Assembly (NCBI GenBank): GCA_946902985.2
Contig: OX336395.1
Coordinates: 289,039,065-289,103,064, forward strand
DNA from: Meconema thalassinum
Taxonomy: Eukaryota; Arthropoda; Insecta; Orthoptera; Tettigoniidae
Length of the DNA: 64,000 nt
Direction: 5' to 3'
In this document: positions 10,993 through 20,019 of the stretch, in pieces
Layout: each line of letters starts with the position of its first letter
Position numbering within the stretch: position 1 is the first letter of the stretch
The notes under the pieces: generated by a model
What the model was told of the DNA's origin: nothing
The model's input: the letters and a program-made list of their open reading frames with translations, nothing else
Database searches by the model: none
Translations under genes and position numbers: made by a program

Positions 10993-11550
10993 TGTAACCG
11001 TACATTCCGGGGTCATGGTTGATTATACTCAATGAGGGATACTTTTTTCTTACAAAACACAACTCTTTCTGGCTTGGACACACCTCCTTCAGACCTGATA
11101 TACTCATGCAATTTATATATTTCACCTTACTCTACTTGCCTCCAATGCAATTCTTACTAGCACCATTCCAAGCACTTCATCAAAACACTTTCCTCAAAGC
11201 CTTTCTCCATTTATTCTCATAAAAAGAAACCATATCATTTCCTCAATACAACACCAGACCATCATTTAACATAACGCAATCTTCTTACTCTCATAAAAAT
11301 CTTCCAGTATGGACTCCTCACAAGAATCGTCGTGGAGTACTAATAAAAACCAAATATATATAAAAAACAAAAGAACAACGTAAATAGGAATAAAAATACA
11401 TATGTGTCACTCAATTTAGCATGGCCCTCTTCTCCTTTACTGGTTCATCATTGCCAGGAATCTCTAAGCTTTGCGCTGAGGCCTGCAATAGCTCACCAGC
11501 AAAGAGTAGCCATGATCAAAACCAAAAGTCATAGAGATTGTACTGTGAAA
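10993..11550 (-). repeat. 3' LTR of the outer element
   Basis: It matches 25770-26320 along its length. The plus-strand right end reads GTACTGTGAAA where the other copy has GTACTGTGACA, so the terminal TG (minus strand) has decayed. Next to it on the interior side, the minus strand shows AGAAGGGCG as a weak polypurine tract. Confidence 0.85.
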
Positions 11551-12306
11551 ATACGCCCTTCTATATATGTAATTCTCACGTGTGAAACACGCGAGAATCA
11601 TATATATATATATATATTGAACCCATGTACCATGGCCTCCAAGAGAGTCGAATCCATGTACTTTGAGAAAAGAATGAAAGAATCATACAGTTTCTAAGGG
11701 AACGGAGAGAGATTTCAAGCCAGGAATATAGCTTAACATTGTGCAAGCGCTAGGGCCAGGTGTTCCTTAGATGAGCTCATGCCTCTTGACATTTATAAGG
11801 AGCCAGTCATGGATATTATTAGAACGAGTGGAAAGTTTTGACTGTAAGACGAAGAAGCTGGACTCGGAAATTGCTCTTACGTTGCAGGAATATGGCAACC
11901 TCGCTGCTGAGTCAGAACAGGAATAATTAAATTTAACCCGTTTACGAGTATAAAAATAAGTAAACAGATACAGTACGGTGAATCAATTTGGATTAGAGAT
12001 TTTTGTGTAAAGAAAAACCTTGTAAAAATTGCACAGGAGAAAACTGCAAACGCAAGTAGACGTCATTGGGCGTTCACCGAGACCCAAGGAGTGGGAGAAT
12101 AAAAAAAGAACAGCACCACCCACACAGTTGAGGACGAGAAATTAATTAATATCTCGGAAATGCACGATCGATTTCCATGCACAGGAAGATTATTTTACGT
12201 TTGGAAGACGAGCTTTCTGGATATATAATTTTTATAATTGTGCGACAATTAGTTCAAAAGTTGGTCACGAAAAGGACTAGAGTTTTATCTTTTTGTGGCT
12301 GAATAG

Positions 12307-12313
12307 TATAAAG
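12307..12313 (+). promoter_or_regulatory. TATA box of the giant LTR
   Basis: AGTATAAAGCTCC lies about 690 bp into the LTR and is conserved in the 3' copy at 20707-20713. Transcription would start near 12335-12345, just before the G-rich repeats. No mapped start is available. Confidence 0.55.
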
Positions 12314-12990
12314 CTCCTGGCAGAGCCAGACCAAACATGCAGTTACTCTGACAGACCGTGAGGGGTGTTACTCTGTATCACGCCGGAAGAACAGTATTCA
12401 AGAGCCCGAGGGGGGCGTCACGACGCATCATGCAGTATTAGTCCGTCCAGGGGGGCGTGACGCTGGAGCATCATAATCACTCAGTCTACGAGCATTCCGT
12501 GAGCGGAAGTGCTGCACCACATCGTATACGCAGTATTCAAGAGCCCGTGAGGGGGACGTTAAGCTGTATTAGACATCGATCCAGAGCCTGTGGGAGGCTA
12601 TGCTACAAGTTCACCAAGTGTAGACCAGTTACGATATAAGTACGCTACGCTGATGGTTAGCAGTTCGAGACTTTGAAGAGTCCTAATTTATAAAGAACAT
12701 TAAATATACGGACTTTAAAGCAATATCGCCAAAGTAAGACACAGCGATCAGTAGGGAACTTCGAGTTCCAGAAGAACACTAGTTCAATACAGTTACGAAG
12801 TTATAAGAACTCCAACAAATAAACGGCGTTACGTCTAGTAAAGACATTGTTAAAGACATTAAGTCCTGTAAAGGACAAGAATAAACAGTAATTACGATTG
12901 CGAAAGATAGAAGTTCAAGCGAAAGGAACTTAGGAACTTAGGTTCGAAACCAGAGGGAAACGTACTCTAGTGAGAAAACGTCAAAAATAT

Positions 12991-13100
12991 ACGATAGACA
13001 GTATACGGTCCTCGAAGGGAGGCCAAGATATAGAAACTAAACGGTACGATAGACAGTATACGGTCCTCGAAGGGAGGCCAAGATATAGAAACTATAGGGG
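12991..13100 (+). repeat. 55-bp tandem repeat within the LTR
   Basis: Units beginning ACGATAGACAGTATACGGTC start at 12991 and 13046, with a partial third near 13100 (GCGATAGACC). The same arrangement is in the 3' LTR at 21391 and 21446. Confidence 0.88.
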
Positions 13101-15698
13101 GCGATAGACCACCATATATAAATAGAGGTGACGGCAAAGTAAAGACATTTTTCGCCTAGTTAAAGCAGATAAAGTAAAGCCGAGTAATAGACAATAGAAG
13201 CGGTTTTGAGAGACTGAAACCAGTAGTTTCCATTGTAGGAGAGAGAAACTTTGAACGAGTAAAATCACACGTCCAATGCAGGTCGATAGGATTCACATCA
13301 GGGATCATCAACAGCCGACAGAAAACGTAAAAATCGTTGAGATACACCCGTGTGATAGGAGTGAAGTGTAAATATTGTAAGAAAAGAAATAAGAGTGTCA
13401 TTTTAAGTGTTTTAGGTAAAGTGAAAGCGTTTTATGCACAGTGATATGTGTTATAATATGTACCAGAGTAATATTTTTTAGTGTTTTAATGTGTGTTCAA
13501 AACGGATACACCAGTGTATAAAAAAAATGTTGTCAGTGTTAAATATAGTGAATATGTGTCAAGAAATTTCTGTACATAAGATGAGATTGTACAATATGGA
13601 GTAGGTCAAGAAGGTGGGCCAAAATGTCACATCAAACGAGAATAAAGGTCAGAAAGCGACCTTAAACATGTAAGTAAAGATTTTCATTATGTTTTGGTGT
13701 CGGGAAAAATTTTGTGTACAATTCCACCGGAGTTTTGAGTAGAAGGGATGTTTTTAAATGAATAATAACTAAATAAGAACGCGATCTGAACGAAAATAAA
13801 GTTTTAAGAAATAATAAATAAGTATGTGAAATAATAAATCCTGTAGAGGGAATGCATGGAATAAAATGTCAGTATTTAATGAATGTTATAAAAGCAAGCG
13901 TGATAATAATAATTATAACAAAGATATTTACATAAAGGTAAATTTGAATTATAAGAAAGAAATAGCTTTTGAGCTTTTGTAAGGAATGAAAACATGATGT
14001 GAATAACAAGGTAAAGAAATCTAAATAAAGATTAAATTGAATGATATAAAAATATAGAGCGTGGAAGCCTTCACAAATGTATAAGACATGATGTGAATGC
14101 ATGTTCTTAAAAAGGGAGCGATTTATTGTCAACGGAAAAGATTAATATAAGAATTAAGATATGTATCAATTGTTACTATGAAATTTATCAGTTCTTTGGA
14201 AGACATTCGGCCGTAAAGTAATGTGTAGCGTAATGGAACGCAATTAAATAAAAAGTCACGCTAGGAACGCGTAAAAGTTAAAGTACTTGGTAAGTTACTT
14301 ATGGAGGGTAGTTGATTGCAGTGAATTGAGATATGTTGTAAGTCCTCTAAATTGTGACGTGGATCACGAGGCCATGTGTGTATTATTTAAAAGGGAGCTA
14401 ATGTATGGTATTATTGAGCGTAGGTCCTGTAAGCTACGGCTTGACCCTAAATCGCGTTTTGTATAAGTCCTCTGATGTGGAAATGTTCCCGAGGCATGTT
14501 AAGAGATTCGAACCTAGAATCCTCTTGTTGTTAAAGCCCCTAATTATTCGTCGTAGAATGTGTATTAATCTTCCCAATCAATGAGGACCCTCTCATAATT
14601 AATAAATGCCAAGGTTACGAAAGTGGTTTATGAGCCAAAGAATATTGTTGAATGAAAATAAGCGAGTAAAAGTCAGGTCTCTCCACAGAACTGAGAATAA
14701 TGTGAAGGTTTGTTTTAAAGCATTGAAGAGAGCTGCCACCGTAGGTTAGGCAGAGAGTCGGTTTCCTTGTCATAAATCACGCCCGAGTATAATGGCCTGA
14801 CCCTCATAGAGCGAGGGTGGGTAAAAACCGTCTTGTAAGATGTGTTAAATACACCGTGAGTGTTTAAAGTTGTTAATGACCCGGGCATTGAACCGAGGTC
14901 CTTGTAGATTGATATTATCGCTTGCCAATTCAGATCGTAGTTTTCTTATGTGATAATGGTCTTATAAGACAAATGAATTAAATAAAATCCCTATTGTAAT
15001 ATTGTATGGAAAAGAAGGAATCCACGAGTTTTGTGAAGATAACTAGGTTTCGGGAGTGATCATAGTTTTTGACTTTGTCAAGTAATCTTTATAACTCTGG
15101 AGTACACAAATAGTTTTCCCGATCACCGTAGTGAATTTGCAAAACTTGAGAGAGATAGTAAATACGGAGAACATGTGATATGCCCAAATATTGAAGTGAA
15201 TAATTAACATGTAATTTTAAATGTAATTATATATTTGTTTATATGATAAGAAAAGATAAAAATAATTCTTGATGTGTACAAAAATATGACACCATTATTA
15301 TGGGAAAGTATCGAGCCAAAGAAGCTCGTAGTTATTTGGAACTTTAAGATAAGTACTTTATGGAAGTGAAAATAATCGTGAATTGTTGGTTTTAAAGAAA
15401 ACCATGTGTTTTAGTCTAATATTTGTTTTATTTTTATGCTATTCCTTGTTCACTTTGGACAAGTAGAATGATATTGGTCAGTAGTTTATGTGTTTATTTG
15501 TTTGTAGCGCCATAATTTTTGATTAATTAAATGTGTTAAAATAGGAGTTGATTTTGTTGTTAATTTTGCAAGTGTATCCTCTATTTAATCCAAAATATGT
15601 AAGTCACAGAGTGGGAGAACTTACCGCAGCCCCGAAAAATCCCGAATTGAGCAATGCTGGCATACTGTGATTTGCATATTTCTTGCTGCAAGGGCACA

Positions 15699-15889
15699 GG
15701 GGGGTGAATAGAAATACTGTGCTTGGATTAATAATTAGAGGAACACTAAAGACGGTCGATTCATGTAAAAGTAAAGTAATGATAGTAGTAGCTACAACGT
15801 ATAATGTTAACTGACCGCATTGGGTCCCTAGAAACTCACACCGAGCAGCCCTGGATCTAAACAACCCCCCCAGCAAATTATTTGTGTAG
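15699..15889. other. Segment between 5' LTR and candidate primer site
   Basis: About 190 bp separates the LTR end from TGGCTTCATCGTGGGGCCTG (15890-15909), which looks like a tRNA-primer site. The left edge starts with G6 (15699) and a C7 run lies near 15864-15870, giving loose inverted repeats. It may be a small insertion between LTR and primer site. No clear target duplication was found. Confidence 0.35.
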
Positions 15890-15909
15890 TGGCTTCATCG
15901 TGGGGCCTG
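15890..15909 (+). promoter_or_regulatory. Candidate primer-binding site of the giant element
   Basis: The stretch starts TGG, and its CGTGGGGC block matches the complement of a tRNA-Lys-type 3' end. It is displaced about 190 bp from the LTR, so the call is weak. Confidence 0.3.
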
Positions 15910-16102
15910 TATGATTTTATCATACACCTAGGAAAACCATTATCTCTTTTATGGCGCCCAGTACGCAGGGATGAGTTTTCCTATGGAAAACCCGAGTTTT
16001 CTCGAAAAATCAAAATTTTCATTTTTTTTAAATGGTTTTTCGAAATTTTGAATTTTAAATACTTCCATAAAGGTCTTTGAGTTTGAATAAGAATATCAAA
16101 AG

Positions 16103-16128
16103 GGTACGGTGTAGTAAAAACCCGTACC
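16103..16128 (+). repeat. Short perfect hairpin upstream of ORF1
   Basis: GGTACGG (16103-16109) and CCGTACC (16122-16128) form a 7-bp stem with a 12-base loop. Similar GGGT...ACCC stem-loops recur in the 3' region (19.15-19.82 kb). Confidence 0.6.
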
Positions 16129-16225
16129 AAAGTAAATTTTTAAAGAATTGGGACACAAAGTTTCAGATTACTATCTCTCAAGCATGTTGTAGCGATGTGG
16201 CATTAGTGGCCCACTATATTCTAAT

Positions 16226-17386
16226 ATGATGTCATTAAGTGAAGAGAGGCGGAGGCTCTCAGAGAATGTAAGGGTAAAGAGTAAAGATAAAGGTAAAATT
16301 ACAGGTGATAAAGAGTACCCAAATAAGGAAATTGTAAAGGTTTCTGTAGAAAGCATGCGTGCACCTGGAGACATAGTTACACGAAGAGAAGGTAACATGT
16401 CTGCAGACAACAGGGTAACAAATGAGCCTTTAGAGCTCCAAACGGAAAAAGAAAAATGTAAACCGAGTCCAAGGGAGAATGAAATTAATACCGAGGATGA
16501 TAATAGTAAAGGTAATTCAAAGTCTCACGTAGAAAGGCAGGTTCAAATAGGCTCGGAAAGCGAAGGGAAAAAGAACGATAGTCTTTGCGTTCAGGATCAG
16601 GAAAAGGTAGAAATGGCGACCTGGAAGGAAATAAAAGAATTCTTGGATATAATTAGAGAAATGTGGAATGAGCATGAGAAGATGGATGACGAACTTTGGG
16701 AATTAAAAGATTTAAAGTCAAGAGTGAAAGAAGGAATTGAGGAACAAAGAGAAAGTATTTCCGAGGAAATAAAGAAGATATCTGAGCTCCGTGAAAGGGC
16801 AAGTAAAAATTGGTATACAATACCCAAACAGGAATTAGAGGAATTGTACAAAGAAATCCCTAAAGTTAAAGAGTCATTAAGAGAAACAAAGAAGAAATTT
16901 GCAGAACGTATGGTGAAAGAAGGAAAAATGGAATTAGCTTCGTGGGAACAGATAAAGACATTTGTGGGGGAAATTAATGAGATAAGGGAAAAATGGTCGG
17001 AGGTACATGATAAATGGAATCCCATTTGGTGGAATACCTTTTATCCAAAGCCAAAAGAAGGAGATTACGTGCAGGAACAGAAACAATGGATAGGAAAAGA
17101 AAAGAGTAAGATGCATCAGTTCACGATGAGCATGTATGATGAACAAGATATAATAACTGTTCAGGAGTTAGCTGAATTGAGAAAGGTTAAGATTTCGGAA
17201 TACGAAGAAATATTAGAAGCCATCCAAAAGAAATATGAGGAATACATGTGGGAGCAGAACCGTCAGGCAAATGAAATAGTTGCCCAAGAGGAAAAACAAG
17301 CTGAAATTGAAGAAGAAAAAGAAGTCACGGTGCCAGAGGAGCCCAAAATTGATATTAGAGAAGAAAACAAGAAGAAGAAATCGTAA
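16226..17386 (+). CDS. ORF1 of the giant element: 386-aa coiled-coil, gag-like protein
   Basis: The frame opens with ATGATG at 16226 and ends TAA TAA. The first 125 residues are polar and low in complexity. The rest is predicted mainly helical and highly charged. It contains an internal duplication of about 105 residues: copy 1 starts near residue 130 (MATWKEIKEFLDIIREMW), copy 2 near 236 (LASWEQIKTFVGEINEI). Each copy ends with a similar EL-rich helix (ELEELYKEIPKVKE; ELAELRKVKISEYEE). There is no CCHC knuckle and no match I recognise. By position (first frame after the LTR) and helical nature it could serve as a gag/capsid-like or assembly protein. The frame is intact although the element lacks enzymes. 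ORF2 overlaps its end in the -1 frame (17359-17386). Confidence 0.75.
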   Translation: MMSLSEERRRLSENVRVKSKDKGKITGDKEYPNKEIVKVSVESMRAPGDIVTRREGNMSADNRVTNEPLELQTEKEKCKPSPRENEINTEDDNSKGNSKSHVERQVQIGSESEGKKNDSLCVQDQEKVEMATWKEIKEFLDIIREMWNEHEKMDDELWELKDLKSRVKEGIEEQRESISEEIKKISELRERASKNWYTIPKQELEELYKEIPKVKESLRETKKKFAERMVKEGKMELASWEQIKTFVGEINEIREKWSEVHDKWNPIWWNTFYPKPKEGDYVQEQKQWIGKEKSKMHQFTMSMYDEQDIITVQELAELRKVKISEYEEILEAIQKKYEEYMWEQNRQANEIVAQEEKQAEIEEEKEVTVPEEPKIDIREENKKKKS

Positions 17387-19131
17387 TAATTCCAGTGGAG
17401 ACTGAGAACAACCTTGAGATCCTTCCTGAAGAAGATATGGATACTCAAGAGGAAGTAGTAAGTCCAGACCAGGAGGATAGCCAAAGTGGAAACGAGCTGC
17501 GAAGTGAAGAGAATCATTTTGATAAAAAGGTTGAGCTGGAAGAGCCAGAAATAATCTCCGAACAGGAAATAATGAAAGAAGCGGAAGTTGAAGAGATGGA
17601 AATAATAATTCCTGAAGAAATGGAGAAAGGAAATGAAACCATAATAGAAACTATTGTCGAAGCACCGATAGAAACAGAGGTTCAAGAGTTCATGGAAATT
17701 GAAAAGGAAAACCCCGAAGAGATTCAGGAAGATCAGGAAGATAAAAGGGCATTAAAAGAAGAAGAAGAAGGACCAAAATTGAAAGCACAGATCCTGGAAT
17801 TAATGAGTAAAAATCAGGACTGGCAACAAAAGAAAAGAGAAATGGAAAGAGGTCCAAACACGAGCCAAGAAAACCTCAAAGGAAAAGATGAGATTGTTGG
17901 AGATAATGAAAAGAAGGAAGGAGATGCCTTTGAAGAAAATCAGGAAAGAGGAAAACCGCAATTGGTAGTCGGTTTACAGGAAAACAGATACCCCATGGAA
18001 ACTAGGAAAGGAGGAGAGACAATGTACAATGCCGTGGAGGAAGAGGACGCTCAGGCATATTTCAGCTGGAAGCTCCGTAAAAAGAAAAGGAATGAAAGAA
18101 AGGAAAAATGGAAGAAGGGAGATAGAAGAAAAGCACGTTTATGGACAAGGATGAAAGGAAGACGGAGATGGTTCATAAAGCAAAAGAGATACAGAGTGTG
18201 GAAAAGAAGGAATAAAACTTATATAGAAATAAGAAAACGAGAGAATATGGAATGTAAGGAAAGAAGAGAAGAGGGAGAAAGAGTAAGGGATGAAGAGAGT
18301 CAGAAAGATGCTGAGATCATAAAGAAAGTAGAGCATTATATTAGAGCCATAGAAAGATGTGAAGGAAATGAAGAAAGAACGATGCATTGTCTAAAACAGT
18401 TATATAACTTACCGATAAATGTTCAGCATCTGGAGAAAACAGGAATTGGCAAGGTTGTAAATGGCATGAGAAAAAGAAACGGTTTGGTAGGAGATGTATC
18501 CCGAGCCTTGATAAAACTTTGGAAGGAAATGGTAATGGAAGACCAAAGTAATGAAGAAGAGTGCGAATGTGAAGAATCAGAAAGAGATACTACGGAAATA
18601 GAAGATAATGAAAGTGAGGAAGAAGAATTCGAAGGTGAAGAGAAAGAAAGTGGTGAGATGGAAACAGAAGAAAATGAGAATGAAGAAGAAGATGAAGAAG
18701 ACGAAGAAGAAGAAGACGAAGAACAAGAGATGGTAGGATATGAAAGTATGGAATTGACAAATACCATCATTTATTATCAGAAAGCCATTGAAAGGTGTAT
18801 GGGGAATGAAAATGTTTTGTTATATTGCCTAAGCATGTTAAAACATTTACCCATAACTGTTCGACAGTTAATAGAAACAAATGTTGTAGAGACAGTTGAA
18901 AGTATTCACGAACAAGGAGGGGATGTGAATATACGAGCTCAAGAGTTGCTTATAAAATGGGAAAATGAAATGATAGAAGATTTAAGAGCAGGAGGAGAAG
19001 AAGTAATGGAAATGGGAGATATGCTCGAGGAAGATAATGAGGAAGACTCTGAAGATGAAGAAGAGAATGAGGAAGAAGAACAAGGAGGAGTAATAACAGT
19101 TGGAGACGTAAGGTGGAGGCATAAAGGATAA
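17359..19131 (+). CDS. ORF2 of the giant element: acidic protein with two TFIIS N-terminal (TND/LW) domains
   Basis: The open frame runs from 17359; its first ATG is at 17437, and numbering here counts from 17395. Residues 1-200 are Glu-rich. Residues 223-300 are strongly basic (KLRKKKRNERKEKWKKGDRR) and could bind nucleic acid. Residues 306-382 read as a TFIIS N-terminal domain: HCLKQLYNLPINVQHLEKTG, IGKVVNGMRK and ALIKLWKEMV match the family pattern of a leucine-rich helix, L..T.IG..V and LI..WK. Residues 383-448 are an almost pure Glu/Asp linker. Residues 455-530 are a second copy (LLYCLSMLKHLPITVRQLIE, then ELLIKWENEMI). The tail is acidic. In TFIIS, elongin A, MED26 and IWS1 this domain docks on partners in Pol II elongation complexes. 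The host role here is inference. The start may depend on a -1 frameshift from ORF1. Confidence 0.85.
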   Translation, partial: RRKQEEEIVIIPVETENNLEILPEEDMDTQEEVVSPDQEDSQSGNELRSEENHFDKKVELEEPEIISEQEIMKEAEVEEMEIIIPEEMEKGNETIIETIVEAPIETEVQEFMEIEKENPEEIQEDQEDKRALKEEEEGPKLKAQILELMSKNQDWQQKKREMERGPNTSQENLKGKDEIVGDNEKKEGDAFEENQERGKPQLVVGLQENRYPMETRKGGETMYNAVEEEDAQAYFSWKLRKKKRNERKEKWKKGDRRKARLWTRMKGRRRWFIKQKRYRVWKRRNKTYIEIRKRENMECKERREEGERVRDEESQKDAEIIKKVEHYIRAIERCEGNEERTMHCLKQLYNLPINVQHLEKTGIGKVVNGMRKRNGLVGDVSRALIKLWKEMVMEDQSNEEECECEESERDTTEIEDNESEEEEFEGEEKESGEMETEENENEEEDEEDEEEEDEEQEMVGYESMELTNTIIYYQKAIERCMGNENVLLYCLSMLKHLPITVRQLIETNVVETVESIHEQGGDVNIRAQELLIKWENEMIEDLRAGGEEVMEMGDMLEEDNEEDSEDEEENEEEEQGGVITVGDVRWRHKG

Positions 19132-20005
19132 GAAAAGAATTATTCCATTGGAACCAACGGGTAAAGCCCTATGCAACCATTAAATAATAAGAAGAATAAA
19201 ATTAATTTTGTTTGAAATACCATCGCAAAAAGAGATGAGGAAGGTGGTAGAAAACCGAAAAGAGTCAGGTGAGGTTAGACCGAGCTCTTAAGAATTAAAA
19301 TGAAATTTTACAGACTTGAGGAGTCTCACAATAATAATGATGATGTTACGGGTAAAGCCAGTTGCACCCGCAAGGTAATTTAAAGAAGGTCATTAAGTTG
19401 ACAATATGTAATGTGGAAAGAGAAACAGACCGGCAGGATGTCCGTCTTATAAAAGAAGAAAAGAAACAAACTGTTTGACTCAAGCCTGGAGGGTGCACAC
19501 CAGACTAGAGGAAGACTAACAAAACACCCGAACGTGACAAGAAATTTATGACCCTGAAGTGTAGACGTCCACTAGGGGAATGAATGAATGAATGGGACCT
19601 TTAAGAAAGACCCATACAAATATAAACCAGAGAGGAAGGGAACTTTAAAGAAATAATTGATTTTATTGAAGAAGAAAATTTCAATTTAAGGAAGGAGAAT
19701 GATGAAATAAGGGAACGGGTAGGGATAGACCACACCCGTAAAGAAGAATGAGGTTCTGGAAACCTGATATCCAGACAAATAAAAAGGAGAAAAGAAAGGG
19801 TAGGGACAGAGCGTACCCAACCGACACAATTACCGGATATGACTTAAAAAGATGAAAGAAATCAAATTATCGTGGAATTTCTTAGGAATAAAGAAACAAA
19901 AAGGACGGAGAACGTTATAATGGCTTCGACTATTAAAGGAAAAATAAGATTTTTATAAATAATTGAAATAAATTTCCTCAAAATTTTTCGAAAATTTATT
20001 AACCT
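19132..20005 (+). other. 3' untranslated region of the giant element with repeated GGGT...ACCC stem-loops
   Basis: No domain-bearing frame lies here. Small inverted motifs recur: CGGGT...ACCCG (19350-19370), ACGGGT...ACCCGT (19715-19739), GGGTA...TACCC (19798-19818), and a weaker GGGT near 19159. They are spaced irregularly and may be structured RNA signals or decayed repeats. Confidence 0.45.
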
Positions 20006-20019
20006 AAGGAGGGGTGAGA
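20006..20019 (+). promoter_or_regulatory. Polypurine tract of the giant element
   Basis: AAGGAGGGGTGAGA abuts the TG of the 3' LTR at 20020. This is the expected plus-strand primer position and fixes the element as plus-strand. Confidence 0.8.

Larger units (their letters stand above)
11618..15698 (+). repeat. 5' giant LTR (4081 bp)
   Basis: It is nearly identical to 20020-24099. A TATA box (TATAAAG, 12307-12313) implies a U3 of about 0.7 kb and an R+U5 of more than 3 kb, an exceptionally long leader. Downstream of the TATA box lie G-rich imperfect repeats (12330-12570) and a 55-bp tandem repeat (12991-13100). The open frames inside are AT-rich and have no domain. Confidence 0.92.

Noticed and set aside
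13156..13401. 81-aa minus-strand frame repeated at 21556-21801
   Set aside because: It is repeated only because both lie in the giant LTR; AT-rich, antisense to the element and without a domain.
15697..15874. hAT insertion between LTR and primer site
   Set aside because: The CAGGGGGG...CCCCCCCAG ends look hAT-like, but the 8-bp flanks (CAAGGGCA and CAAATTAT) do not match.
18139..18770. Minus-strand Ser/Phe-rich frames opposite ORF2
   Set aside because: Antisense shadows of the GAA/GAG-rich ORF2.
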